A DNA stretch of 15,274 nt from Dehalococcoidales bacterium (GTDB lineage: Bacteria > Chloroflexota > Dehalococcoidia > Dehalococcoidales > RBG-16-60-22). The first letter of the stretch is position 1. Every line of letters begins with the position of its first letter. The stretch spans positions 1-15,274 of the forward strand of contig JAFGPF010000058.1 in the NCBI GenBank assembly GCA_016926115.1, in the 5' to 3' direction. The notes under the pieces are model-generated. The model was given only the letters and a program-made list of their open reading frames with translations. It did no database searches and had not been told where the DNA came from. Below are positions 1 to 7,636 of this stretch, piece by piece. The position numbers were made by a program, and so were the translations under genes.

Positions 1-1442
1 CCGATGATTAAACCGTTGGAAGCCGTCGCCAGCATGACGTCGCTCTCGCTGATATTGCCGGTGCCGCTGTGGATGAGACGAACTTTCACTTCATCGGTGC
101 CCAGCTGTTCCAGCGAACCCCTGATGGGTTCGATGCTCCCCTGGACGTCCGTCTTGAGAATGACGTTGAGTTCTTTTACCTTGCCGGCGCTAATCTGGTC
201 GTAGAGTGTATTCAGGTTGACCGCTTTACCCGACTTGGCCTCTTTTTCCTCCGCCTCCGCCCTGTTCCTGGCGAGCAGCGCCTGGGCGTGGCGTTCGTCG
301 GCTACGGCGGTCAGCGTGTCCCCGACCTCCGGCACTTCACCCAGTCCCAGGACCTCCACGGGCGTGGCAGGTTCCGCTTTCTTTATTCGCTTGCCCAGGT
401 CGTTGAACATGGACCTCACCCTGCCCCAGGTATTACCCACCACCACCGTATCGCCTTCTTTCAGCGTGCCGGACTGTATAAGTATCGTCGCCAGGGGGCC
501 CCGGTTCTTGTCCATCTTGGCTTCGATGACCACTCCGGCGGCGGCGCGATTCGGATTCGCTTTCAATTCTTCCATCTCCGCCACCAGCAGGACGCTTTCC
601 AGCAGTTCCTTAATGCCCTTTTTCTCCTTGGCGGAAATTTCCGCGGCGACGGTATTCCCACCCCACTCCTCGATTACCAGTCCGGCTTCGGAAAGCTGCT
701 GTTTTACCAGGTTTACGTTGGCGTTGTCTTTATCGATTTTATTAATAGCTACGACGATGGGCACCTCGGCGGCGCGGGCGTGACTGATAGCTTCGAGTGT
801 CTGCGGCATGACGCCGTCGTCGGCGGCGACCACCAGGATAGTGACGTCCGTAATATTAGCCCCGTGCGCCCGCATGGCGGTGAAAGCCTCGTGCCCGGGG
901 GTATCCAGGAAGGTTATCTTTTGCCCGTCTATCGTCGCCTGGTAGGCGCCGATATGCTGGGTAATGCCTCCCGCCTCCGAGTCCACCACGTTTGCCTGCC
1001 TGATGGCATCCAGCAGTTTGGTCTTGCCGTGGTCGACATGCCCCATCACGGTTACGATGGGCGGGCGGGGTATCAGGTTCTCGGCTTCCTTGCCGTAGCG
1101 TTTCTTGAGCTTCTTATGTTCTTCGGCGGCTTTAGCCATCTGCTGGTCTTTTAAAGGCTTAAAGCGGGGTTTAAATCCAAAGCTGGTCACGATGGCGGCG
1201 GCGGTATCGTAGTCGATAACCTGGTTGATGTTAGCCATGATGCCGTTGCGCATCAGCTGCTTGATAACCAGAATTGAGTCCACCTGTAACATGTCGGAAA
1301 GCTGCCTGACGCCTATAGAGCGCGGAATATCGATTACAGGCACTTTCTTGGCGGCTGCCTTTTCTTTAGTAGCCGTCGTTTCTTTGGCCTTCTTTTCCTC
1401 CGCAGGCTCTACCGTATTTTCTTGCTTACTGGCTTTGGGCAC
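1..1442 (-). CDS. infB: Translation initiation factor IF-2 (partial, C-terminus off the window)
   Basis: IF-2 is the GTPase that brings initiator tRNA to the 30S subunit and promotes subunit joining in the cytosol. About 480 residues are present; the 3' end is cut by the left edge. After a short Lys/Glu/Ala-rich leader comes an IF2_N-type segment (about residues 35-88), then the G domain with G1 GHVDHGKT (134-141), G2 [11 protein letters not shown]3 DTPGHEAF, G4 NKID and G5 SAK. Domain II follows, then the start of domain III ([14 protein letters not shown]). The N-terminal region is far shorter than in E. coli IF2. The start is the GTG at 1440-1442, preceded by AAGGAG at 1450-1455 with a 7-base spacer. 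It overlaps the end of ylxR by 17 bases, so translational coupling is likely. The identification is secure. Confidence 0.96.
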   Translation of the reverse strand, partial: MPKASKQENTVEPAEEKKAKETTATKEKAAAKKVPVIDIPRSIGVRQLSDMLQVDSILVIKQLMRNGIMANINQVIDYDTAAAIVTSFGFKPRFKPLKDQQMAKAAEEHKKLKKRYGKEAENLIPRPPIVTVMGHVDHGKTKLLDAIRQANVVDSEAGGITQHIGAYQATIDGQKITFLDTPGHEAFTAMRAHGANITDVTILVVAADDGVMPQTLEAISHARAAEVPIVVAINKIDKDNANVNLVKQQLSEAGLVIEEWGGNTVAAEISAKEKKGIKELLESVLLVAEMEELKANPNRAAAGVVIEAKMDKNRGPLATILIQSGTLKEGDTVVVGNTWGRVRSMFNDLGKRIKKAEPATPVEVLGLGEVPEVGDTLTAVADERHAQALLARNRAEAEEKEAKSGKAVNLNTLYDQISAGKVKELNVILKTDVQGSIEPIRGSLEQLGTDEVKVRLIHSGTGNISESDVMLATASNGLII

Positions 1443-1737
1443 TAAATAACTCCTTCAGTAGGGACTTGCCGTCCCTGGCAAGCTGTTCGCGGTTATCCCG
1501 CGTAAGATTACATTTTAAGGTGTTTTCCAGTTGATTTCCACTTAACGCCTTCTCCCAGCATTCCGGGTCCGGGCAGATGTAAGCGCCCCGCCCCTCCTTT
1601 TTCGCGGACGGGTCTATCTCTATGTCACCCTCCCGCGTGCGTACCAGCCGCACCAGTTCCTTCTTAGCCCTTGTCCGGCGGCAGGCTACACACGTACGCC
1701 GGGGTGCCGCTTTTACCGCGGGTTGGCTATTCGAAAT
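1426..1737 (-). CDS. rnpM: YlxR/RnpM family RNA-binding protein, apparent ATT start
   Basis: This is a YlxR-family protein, renamed RnpM in Bacillus subtilis, where it binds RNase P RNA and modulates the enzyme. Conserved elements visible in the frame are [20 protein letters not shown], then [17 protein letters not shown], with the family's paired Cys motifs. The family usually has about 90-100 residues; 103 are predicted here. The first GTG in frame (1653) would remove the conserved CVAC motif. Between the upstream in-frame TAG and CVAC the only recognised near-cognate initiator is ATT at 1735-1737. It is preceded by a run of GGAGG units at 1741-1751 with suitable spacing. That run also encodes the Glu-rich end of NusA, so it may be coincidental. 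The gene overlaps nusA by 11 bases and infB by 17. The family call is secure; the start is inferred. Confidence 0.85.
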   Translation of the reverse strand: MSNSQPAVKAAPRRTCVACRRTRAKKELVRLVRTREGDIEIDPSAKKEGRGAYICPDPECWEKALSGNQLENTLKCNLTRDNREQLARDGKSLLKELFSAQSQ

Positions 1738-3226
1738 CTTCCTCCTCCTCCACTACCGTGTAGTCGCGGCGTCCCTTCCGGGATTTCACGCCGTCTTCGC
1801 TGGTATCCTTGGCGTAGGAACCCTTCTTTTTCTTCTTGGTTTTAGCTGTTTTAGTGCTGGACTTGGTACGCCGGGGCACCATGATATCCTCCGCGAACCG
1901 CAGTGTCGGTTTGCCATCGCCCTCTGCCTGTTCGAGCGGAATCGGCGGGGCCAATACTATCTCCTCTTCTACTTCCGCCTCTTCTTCCCCGGCCTCTTCC
2001 TCTGCTTCCTCTTCCGCCGCGGGTTCTTCTACGACCGCCGGTTCTTCACCCGGCAGAGTAAGTTCCGCCAGGAGTTCGTCGGGGATGGCTTCCTCGACCG
2101 CGGCTTCGGCGACTTCCTCCGCTTCGGCGATTACTCCCTCTTCCTCGGGCGCAGCCTCGGGTGCCGCCTTGGCCGCTTCCAGCTTCTCGGTTTCGGCCAT
2201 GGAAACGCTCTTGATGTCGATTCTCCAGCCGCTCAACTTGGCGGCAAGCCTGGCGTTCTGTCCTTCCTTGCCGATTGCCAGCGAGAGCTGCTTGTCCGGC
2301 ACGATTACGGTCGCCCCTTCCTCGTCCGCGTTCAGTGCCACGCTGACGATGTGCGCCGGGCTGAGGGCGTTGGCGATGAATGTCGCCGGGTCGTCGTTCC
2401 ACTGGACGACGTCTATTTTCTCGCCGTTAAGCTCGCTGACGATGTTCTGTATCCTGATGCCGCGCAGCCCCACGCAACAGCCCACGGGGTCGATGCCTTC
2501 CTGCTTGGCGGCCACGGCTATCTTGCTCCTGAATCCCGCTTCGCGGGCGATGGATTTTATCTCCACGGTGCCGTTATAGACCTCCGGTACTTCCAGCTCG
2601 AAGAGCCGTCGCAGCAGTTCCGGGTGGGAACGTGAAACGATGACCTTCGGTCCCTTGGCGGTACGCGCCACCTGTAAGAGCACTACCTTGAGGCGCTGTC
2701 CCACGCGGTACCTCTCCGTGCGCACCTGCTCTGACGCCGGCAGGATAGCCTCGGTCCTGCCCAGGTCTATGTTAACCTGCCCCATCTCGAAGCGCTGGAC
2801 CACCCCGCTGACTACCTCCCCCTCTTTATCGGCGTACTCTTCGAAGATGGCGCTGTGCTCGGCTTCGTGGAGACGCTGCAGGATGACCTGCTTGGCGGTC
2901 TGCGCCGCAATGCGTCCCGCATTAGCGGGGGTGGACTCCACCATGACGGTATCGCCCACCTGGGCGTCTTCCTTCAGCTTCTTCGCCTCTTTCAGCGAAA
3001 TCTCGTAGGCGGGGTCGGCGGGCTTGGTAACGACCTCTTTTTCCGCCCATACTTCGACCGCTCCGCTGTTCGGATTAATCTTGACGGCGATATTCTGATT
3101 GGGGTTGAAGGTATCCTTCTTATATGCGGATACCAGCGCCGCCTCGACCGCGGTTAGCACCACGTCTTTCGGCAGGTTCTTCTCCGCCGAAAGCTGCGTT
3201 ATGGCGAGCAGAAAATCGCTCTTCAT
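1727..3226 (-). CDS. nusA: Transcription termination/antitermination factor NusA with long charged C-terminal tail
   Basis: NusA binds RNA polymerase and nascent RNA and modulates pausing, intrinsic termination and antitermination. The 499 residues show the N-terminal polymerase-binding domain (about 1-130), S1 domain (about 135-199), KH1 including the signature DPVGCCVGLRGIRIQ (246-260), and KH2 with VPDKQLSLAIGKEGQNARLA (309-328). A low-complexity tail follows: Glu/Ala-rich (about 345-422), a short Pro-rich stretch, Lys/Arg-rich (about 450-487), then a final acidic EEEEDFE. E. coli-type acidic repeat domains are not evident. The start ATG fits the family N-terminus, although the SD GGAGG (3239-3243) lies an unusually long 12 bases upstream. 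It is first in the operon; rimP, commonly upstream in other bacteria, is absent. Its leader carries a terminator-like hairpin, suggesting attenuation. Confidence 0.97.
   Translation of the reverse strand: MKSDFLLAITQLSAEKNLPKDVVLTAVEAALVSAYKKDTFNPNQNIAVKINPNSGAVEVWAEKEVVTKPADPAYEISLKEAKKLKEDAQVGDTVMVESTPANAGRIAAQTAKQVILQRLHEAEHSAIFEEYADKEGEVVSGVVQRFEMGQVNIDLGRTEAILPASEQVRTERYRVGQRLKVVLLQVARTAKGPKVIVSRSHPELLRRLFELEVPEVYNGTVEIKSIAREAGFRSKIAVAAKQEGIDPVGCCVGLRGIRIQNIVSELNGEKIDVVQWNDDPATFIANALSPAHIVSVALNADEEGATVIVPDKQLSLAIGKEGQNARLAAKLSGWRIDIKSVSMAETEKLEAAKAAPEAAPEEEGVIAEAEEVAEAAVEEAIPDELLAELTLPGEEPAVVEEPAAEEEAEEEAGEEEAEVEEEIVLAPPIPLEQAEGDGKPTLRFAEDIMVPRRTKSSTKTAKTKKKKKGSYAKDTSEDGVKSRKGRRDYTVVEEEEDFE
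1741..1751 (-). promoter_or_regulatory. Shine-Dalgarno run deciding the ylxR start
   Basis: On the minus strand this reads as overlapping GGAGG units ending three bases before an ATT codon. An anti-SD match to GGAGG ending at 1744 leaves a 6-base spacer to ATT 1737. No ATG, GTG or TTG lies in frame between the upstream stop and the conserved Cys motif, so this site is the best guide to initiation. The same bases encode consecutive Glu residues of NusA. Confidence 0.5.
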
Positions 3227-3270
3227 TTCGGATGATAACCTCCGGTTTACTTATTCGGTTAAAAATAATT

Positions 3271-3295
3271 AAAAAAGTGGGAATCGAACCCACTT
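3271..3295 (-). terminator. Terminator/attenuator hairpin in the nusA leader, tRNA T-arm-like
   Basis: On the minus strand the stem AAGTGGG pairs with CCCACTT around the loop TTCGATT, followed by a U-rich tract (six T, of which two can pair in the stem). This is an intrinsic-terminator layout. It lies about 25 bases after the predicted nusA transcription start and about 45 bases before the nusA ATG, so it could attenuate nusA or stop read-through from the hydrolase gene. The inner stem-loop GTGGG-TTCGATT-CCCAC matches a canonical tRNA T-arm, including G53-C61 and T54-T55-C56-G57-A58. No acceptor, D or anticodon stem can be built around it, so it is not a complete tRNA gene. Confidence 0.7.
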
Positions 3296-3327
3296 CACAT
3301 CAATACTATTCTTATCTTGGCAGCCTC

Positions 3328-3356
3328 ATTATAACACTCTTTATTTCATTATGCAA
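3328..3356 (-). promoter_or_regulatory. Predicted sigma-70 promoter for nusA-ylxR-infB
   Basis: The minus strand has a perfect -10 TATAAT (3328-3333) and, after a 17-base spacer, a weak -35 TTGCAT (3351-3356). Transcription would start near 3321, giving a leader of about 95 bases that includes the T-arm-like hairpin. It sits between the hydrolase stop and nusA. Confidence 0.6.
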
Positions 3357-3388
3357 GGCAAAATACCTCTATTTTAATCTCCCTGTTT

Positions 3389-4279
3389 TTATCTCAAAAC
3401 TGCATTGAAAAAGCCGGTTATCTTACTGATGTACTCGTCGGGATTGGTCATGTACGACCGTACGTGCTCGGCGCCGGGGGCAATCCAGAGCTCGTTCCGG
3501 GAATTGGCGGAAGCCTCCGCCAGCCTGTGGACGTGCTCCGTGGGGACGAAGGTATCCTCCGCGCCGTGGATGAAGAAGATTGGTCTCGGCGAAATTTGCG
3601 GCACCGCCTCCACGGGCTTGATGTCTCTGAAGTCCACATCGTAGATTAGATTGACCATGGTCAGCACCGGCGAAAGGAAGAATTCCGGGAAGCCGGAACG
3701 CGCCTTGAACTCGCGCCCCATGATATCGGCGAGGTCGGTATAAGCGCTGTCGGACACGATGCAGTCGATGTCACTGCTCTCGGCGCCAGTCATCAGCGCC
3801 GTCGCGCCCCCCATGGAAAAGCCCAGCACCCCGATGCGCTCGAAGCCCCGGTCTTTCGAGTATTCTATAGCCCCCAGCAGGTCGTTCTTCTCGAAGTACC
3901 CTGCCGACATTCTTTTACCGTCCGATTCCCCGTGACCGCGCAGGTCGAACATCAGCACGTGATAATCGTGTTCCACCAGTGCCGCGGCGATGTCCAGCAT
4001 GCCGATGCTCGGGTCGGCGCGGTGAGATTCCCCGCCCTGCACCATGATGATAATACCGTCGCTGTCTTTCGCCGGTAGATACCAGCCGCGCAGGGTCAGG
4101 GCGTTGTCGTAACTGGTAAACTCCACATCTTCATAGTCCAGACCGAGGTCGCCCGGGCTCTCTTCTACCGGCACGCGCTCCACCCTGGTAGCGATATTGC
4201 CCAGATGGATTGATAAGCCCACGTAGGCGCCCGCCAGCACGAACACTACTACGATTGTCGTTATCTGCCACCATTTCAT
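3389..4279 (-). CDS. Membrane-anchored alpha/beta hydrolase (serine hydrolase)
   Basis: This is a 296-residue alpha/beta-hydrolase-fold enzyme, probably an esterase or peptidase-like hydrolase; the substrate cannot be told from sequence. An N-terminal hydrophobic segment (about residues 5-27) with Lys/Trp before it suggests a single membrane anchor or uncleaved signal, placing the catalytic domain outside the cytoplasmic membrane. The nucleophile elbow GFSMGG gives Ser155. Asp242 in AEDTFVP and His272 in GAEHVRS complete a plausible triad. FDLRGHGESDG (111-121) is the typical strand-4 region. The usual HG oxyanion motif is replaced by VQGGESHR (80-87). It is a single-gene unit with its own consensus promoter, divergent from the M20 gene, and has ATG with GGAG at 4289-4292. 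No strong terminator follows before the nusA leader hairpin. Confidence 0.9.
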   Translation of the reverse strand: MKWWQITTIVVVFVLAGAYVGLSIHLGNIATRVERVPVEESPGDLGLDYEDVEFTSYDNALTLRGWYLPAKDSDGIIIMVQGGESHRADPSIGMLDIAAALVEHDYHVLMFDLRGHGESDGKRMSAGYFEKNDLLGAIEYSKDRGFERIGVLGFSMGGATALMTGAESSDIDCIVSDSAYTDLADIMGREFKARSGFPEFFLSPVLTMVNLIYDVDFRDIKPVEAVPQISPRPIFFIHGAEDTFVPTEHVHRLAEASANSRNELWIAPGAEHVRSYMTNPDEYISKITGFFNAVLR

Positions 4280-4309
4280 AGTCGATTACTCCAAAAAACC
4301 GGCCGTCTT

Positions 4310-4337
4310 ATTATAGTGGTAATTTTGCTTTTGTCAA
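4310..4337 (-). promoter_or_regulatory. Consensus sigma-70 promoter for the hydrolase gene
   Basis: On the minus strand, TTGACA (4332-4337) and TATAAT (4310-4315) are both perfect consensus hexamers, separated by 16 bases. A short leader with GGAG leads to the ATG at 4279. The strength of the match suggests housekeeping expression. Confidence 0.75.
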
Positions 4338-4393
4338 AAATGACGGTATGACGTGAAAACGGATTTCACCTAGCAATCGCTCTCTTACTGGGT

Positions 4394-4399
4394 TATAAT
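4394..4399 (+). promoter_or_regulatory. Candidate -10 element for the M20 amidohydrolase gene
   Basis: A perfect TATAAT lies about 30 bases before the coding start on the plus strand. No convincing -35 hexamer stands 16-18 bases upstream (TAGCAA is the best at 17), so the promoter may be weak or activator-dependent. It lies in the 149-base divergent region shared with the hydrolase promoter. Confidence 0.4.
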
Positions 4400-4428
4400 G
4401 AAATATTGGCCTGCAAAAACCGGGGAGA

Positions 4429-5604
4429 ATGGAAGTGGATATCAAAAAGCTGAAAACAGCCGTAATCCAGGATATAGACTCAAGATATTCCGAGTTTAAC
4501 GAACTCAGTAAAAAGCTCCACGATAACCCGGAGATAGCATTCGAAGAGAAGCAGGCGTCCGCCTGGCTGGAGGAAGTCCTGGAGCGGCATGATTTCTCCA
4601 TGAAGAAAGGCATCTGCGGGCTGCCCACGGCATTTGAAGGAAAATACGGCCGCGGCAAGCCGGTCATCGCCTTTCTCGCCGAATACGATGCCCTGCCAAA
4701 ACTGGGGCATGCCTGCGGTCATAACCTCATCGCCGCGAGCTCCCTCGCTGCCGCTATCGCCTCCAGGAAGGCGGCGGACGAACTGGGCGGCACGATTATG
4801 GTCTTCGGCACCCCCGGCGAGGAACTCTACGGCGGGAAAGCCATTATGGCGGAGAGGGGTGCCTTTACGGATGTGGATATGGCGTTGATTACGCACCCGG
4901 GCGGGGGCAATACGGTGGTGATGAATACCCTCGCCTGCGAGACGCTGGAAATCGAGTTCATCGGCAAAGCGGCGCACGCCGCCGCCGAGGCGGAAACCGG
5001 CATCAACGCGCTGGAAGCAATGATTCAATCGTACAACGCCATAAATTCGCTGCGCCAGCACATCAGGGAAAAGGCGCGCATCAACGGCATTATTACCGAT
5101 GGCGGTGAGGCCGCCAATATCGTGCCGGCTCATACCGCCGCTACCTTTGTCGTCCGCGCCGAGGACGATGTCTATCTCGACGAGTTGAAGAAAAAGGTCA
5201 TCAACTGCTTCAGTGGCGCGGCGAAGGCGACCGGTGCTAAACTTAAATATAAGTGGGGAGAACATTACGCTGCCATGTTCAATAACCTGACCATGGCGCG
5301 ACTTTTTAAACAGAATATGCAGGCGCTCGGACATGGTATACGCCTTGGCGATAATACCATGATGACTTTCAGTACCGATGTGGGTAATGTCAGCCAGCTG
5401 GTGCCGACCATCCAGCCGCTGGTAGCCGTTGCCCCTCACGGTATACAGTTGCACACCCCGGAGTTCGCCGGAATTACCGCCACGGAGGAAGCCCTGAAAG
5501 GACTCCTCGACGCGGCAAAGTCCATGGCGATGACCGTGGTTGATATCCTGGGGAGTCCGGATACCGCGGAAAATATCTGGGAAGAGTTCCGCAAGGGTAA
5601 GTAG
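4429..5604 (+). CDS. M20-family metallo-amidohydrolase (AbgB / PM20D2-like)
   Basis: This 391-residue protein is of the M20 peptidase/amidohydrolase type related to p-aminobenzoyl-glutamate hydrolase subunit B and dipeptidase PM20D2. Such enzymes cleave amide bonds of acylated amino acids or dipeptides with two zinc ions; the exact substrate is not determinable. Metal-site motifs seen are EYDALPKLGHACGHN (85-99), the catalytic Glu pair in TPGEELYGGK (128-137), ITHPGGG (154-160) and LHTPEFAG (341-348). The dimerisation domain lies between (about 170-285). No signal peptide is seen, so it is cytosolic. The ATG at 4429 leaves only one base after GGGGAG (4422-4427), whereas the in-frame GTG at 4435 would have a 7-base spacer and may be the true start. 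It is the first gene of a probable operon, 34 bases before the activase gene. Confidence 0.9.
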   Translation: MEVDIKKLKTAVIQDIDSRYSEFNELSKKLHDNPEIAFEEKQASAWLEEVLERHDFSMKKGICGLPTAFEGKYGRGKPVIAFLAEYDALPKLGHACGHNLIAASSLAAAIASRKAADELGGTIMVFGTPGEELYGGKAIMAERGAFTDVDMALITHPGGGNTVVMNTLACETLEIEFIGKAAHAAAEAETGINALEAMIQSYNAINSLRQHIREKARINGIITDGGEAANIVPAHTAATFVVRAEDDVYLDELKKKVINCFSGAAKATGAKLKYKWGEHYAAMFNNLTMARLFKQNMQALGHGIRLGDNTMMTFSTDVGNVSQLVPTIQPLVAVAPHGIQLHTPEFAGITATEEALKGLLDAAKSMAMTVVDILGSPDTAENIWEEFRKGK

Positions 5605-5638
5605 CTTATTATTCAGATTTTAATGTTGTAGAGAGATT

Positions 5639-6619
5639 ATGGAATTGTTTCTGGGAATCGATGTCGGCTCTGTTACCACCAAGTTCGCCTTGCTTGACGC
5701 GTCCGACGCGTTAATGGCCCATTTATATCTGCCCACCGGCGGCGAGCCGGTGGAAATGGTGCAGGAAGGACTCCGCCGGATAGGTAGTGAACTGCCGCCG
5801 GACACCGAGATTAAAGGCGTGGCCGCCACCGGCAGCGCCCGTTATCTGGCCGGCGCTATCGTCGGGGCCGACCTCGTAAAAAACGAGATTACCTGCCAGG
5901 CGGTTGCCGCCGTCGCCGCGGTCCCGGACGTTCAGACCATTATAGAAATCGGCGGGCAGGACAGCAAGATTATCATCATTCGTAACGGGATTGTGACAGA
6001 TTTTGGCATGAATACCGTCTGCGCCGCCGGTACGGGCAGCTTCCTCGATCACCAGGCGGGCAGGCTTAATATGAATATAGAAGAGCTGTCCCGGCGGGCA
6101 TTGCTCGGCAGCGACTCCGTTAAAATCTCCGGTCGCTGTACCGTTTTCGCCGAATCGGACATGGTGCACAAACAGCAGACGGGACATAAGGTGGACGATA
6201 TTATCTACGGACTCTGCCGCGCGCTGGTGCGCAATTACCTCAGCGATGTCGGCTCGGGCAAGGACGTACGGTCGCCGGTGGTCTTTCAGGGCGGGGTTGC
6301 CTTCAACCGGGGCATCATCCGGGCCCTCCGGGAAGAACTGGACACGGAGATAATCGTGCCCCCCCACCACGAGGTCATGGGAGCCATCGGGGCGGCTATG
6401 CTGGTGCACGAACATGCCGCCGTCAGCCTCAACGGCTGTAAGTTCCGTGGATTTAAAGTTAGTGAAATAAACTATAAGACATCGTCGTTCGAGTGCCAGG
6501 CGTGCCCCACCGCCTGCGAAATCGTGCGTATTGCCGAGGGCGACCATGTGGTCGCCTGCTACGGAGGACAGTGCGATATGTGGGAAGAAGGTATTTCAGG
6601 ACGGGGAGAGAAACAGTAA
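5639..6619 (+). CDS. HgdC/BadF-type ATPase, 2-hydroxyacyl-CoA dehydratase activator-like
   Basis: This 326-residue protein belongs to the BadF/BadG/BcrA/BcrD ATPase family. In the family, a [4Fe-4S] cluster bridging a homodimer is used for ATP-driven one-electron transfer to a dehydratase or reductase. The actin-like fold begins with GIDVGSVTTKFALLD (6-20); ATGSAR and IIEIGGQDSKIII follow. Cys128 in NTVCAAGTGSF and Cys167 in GRCTVFAESD correspond to the bridging cluster ligands of HgdC. VFQGGVAFN and PPHHEVMGAIGAAM complete the core. Beyond the core is an extra Cys-rich tail (about 284-313: CQACPTAC, then CYGGQC), recalling the region that begins the extra domain of larger activase-related proteins. 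No dehydratase subunits lie in the window, so the partner is unknown. The stop codon directly abuts the TTG of plsX. Confidence 0.9.
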   Translation: MELFLGIDVGSVTTKFALLDASDALMAHLYLPTGGEPVEMVQEGLRRIGSELPPDTEIKGVAATGSARYLAGAIVGADLVKNEITCQAVAAVAAVPDVQTIIEIGGQDSKIIIIRNGIVTDFGMNTVCAAGTGSFLDHQAGRLNMNIEELSRRALLGSDSVKISGRCTVFAESDMVHKQQTGHKVDDIIYGLCRALVRNYLSDVGSGKDVRSPVVFQGGVAFNRGIIRALREELDTEIIVPPHHEVMGAIGAAMLVHEHAAVSLNGCKFRGFKVSEINYKTSSFECQACPTACEIVRIAEGDHVVACYGGQCDMWEEGISGRGEKQ

Positions 6620-7636
6620 TTGATTAGAATCGCGATTGATGCCGCCGGGGGCGATTACGCCCCCCACGAAGTGGTCAAGGGAGCTATAAAAGCCGCCCAG
6701 GAATACGAAGTGGAGATTGCCCTGGTGGGGCGCCGGAGCGTCCTCCGCAAGCTCGCGCTGAAGTCCGTGGGCAAGGCGCGCGTCAAAATTGTGGACGCTA
6801 AGGAAATCATAGACTTCGACGAGCATCCTATCAAGGCAATACAGAATAAACCCAATTCGTCAATAGCGGTTGGCATTAACCTGCTTAAAAGCGGCAGCGC
6901 CGATGCCTTTGTCTCGGCGGGTAATACCGGGGCGGTGGTGGCATCGGCACTCCTTACCCTCGGCAGGGCGAACGGTGTCAGCCGCGCCGCCATCGGCTGT
7001 TTCCTGGATACCATATCGTCCTTCCCACCCCTGCTGGTGGATGCCGGCGCTAACTCGGACTGCCGTCCGGAGCACCTCCTGGAATTCGCCCGGCTTGGGG
7101 CTCTTTACAGCAAGTACCTTCTCAATATAGAGTCGCCCCGCGTCGGACTCCTCAGCAATGGCGTCGAGGAGGGCAAGGGCAACCGCCTGACGCAGGAGAC
7201 GTATAAATTGCTGAAGAAAGCCCCTGATATCGATTTCATCGGTAACATGGAGGGGCAGGATATCGTCAAGAGGACCGCGGACGTTTATGTAACGGATGGC
7301 TTTACAGGCAATATCATCCTCAAGACAATCGAGGGATTTAATGATAATTACCTGATATCCGTGCGGCAGCTGGGGCATATCTTTTCCAGCGCCTCGCGTA
7401 CCCGCACCCGCGACCTGCTCCGCGATATCGGCCTGGGTTCGCTGACAAAGAAAATGGACTATACCGAGTACGGCGGAGCGTGCCTGCTGGGCGTGAACGG
7501 CAACGTCATAATCGCGCACGGACGCAGCCAATCTAAAGCTATTAAAAATGCCATCGGTCTCGCCAAAGAGACCGTGGAACGCAGCATCACCGAAAAAATC
7601 AGGGAGGAGAAATATGAGCAAACCAGTGGAAATTGA
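6620..7636 (+). CDS. plsX: Phosphate acyltransferase PlsX
   Basis: PlsX converts acyl-ACP and phosphate to acyl-phosphate, the donor for PlsY in membrane phospholipid synthesis; it is a peripheral membrane enzyme. The 338 residues match usual length. Family motifs are AIDAAGGDYAP (5-15), FVSAGNTGAVV (97-107), VDAGANSDCRPEHL (140-153), LLSNGVEEGKGN (177-188), GNMEGQDI (208-215), DVYVTDGFTGNIILKT (221-236) and EYGGACLLGVNG (283-294). The start is a TTG immediately after the upstream TAA, with GGAGAG 9 bases before it. This start gives the expected MIRIAIDAAGGD N-terminus. Its 3' end overlaps trxA by 23 bases. The common rpmF and fabH/fabD neighbours are missing; thioredoxin genes follow instead. 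Confidence 0.96.
   Translation: MIRIAIDAAGGDYAPHEVVKGAIKAAQEYEVEIALVGRRSVLRKLALKSVGKARVKIVDAKEIIDFDEHPIKAIQNKPNSSIAVGINLLKSGSADAFVSAGNTGAVVASALLTLGRANGVSRAAIGCFLDTISSFPPLLVDAGANSDCRPEHLLEFARLGALYSKYLLNIESPRVGLLSNGVEEGKGNRLTQETYKLLKKAPDIDFIGNMEGQDIVKRTADVYVTDGFTGNIILKTIEGFNDNYLISVRQLGHIFSSASRTRTRDLLRDIGLGSLTKKMDYTEYGGACLLGVNGNVIIAHGRSQSKAIKNAIGLAKETVERSITEKIREEKYEQTSGN

Noticed and set aside
69..1154. Long plus-strand open frame opposite infB
   Set aside because: It is antisense to a strongly conserved IF-2 G domain and shows no recognisable motifs; its openness follows from GC-rich codon structure.
1622..2635. Long plus-strand open frame opposite nusA
   Set aside because: Phe/Arg-rich composition is the antisense shadow of the Glu/Ala-rich NusA tail, with no family features.
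3275..3295. Possible complete tRNA gene on the minus strand upstream of nusA
   Set aside because: Only the T-arm can be folded. The sequence after it is T-rich with no matching 5' acceptor strand, and no D or anticodon stem is found in the 50 bases upstream.
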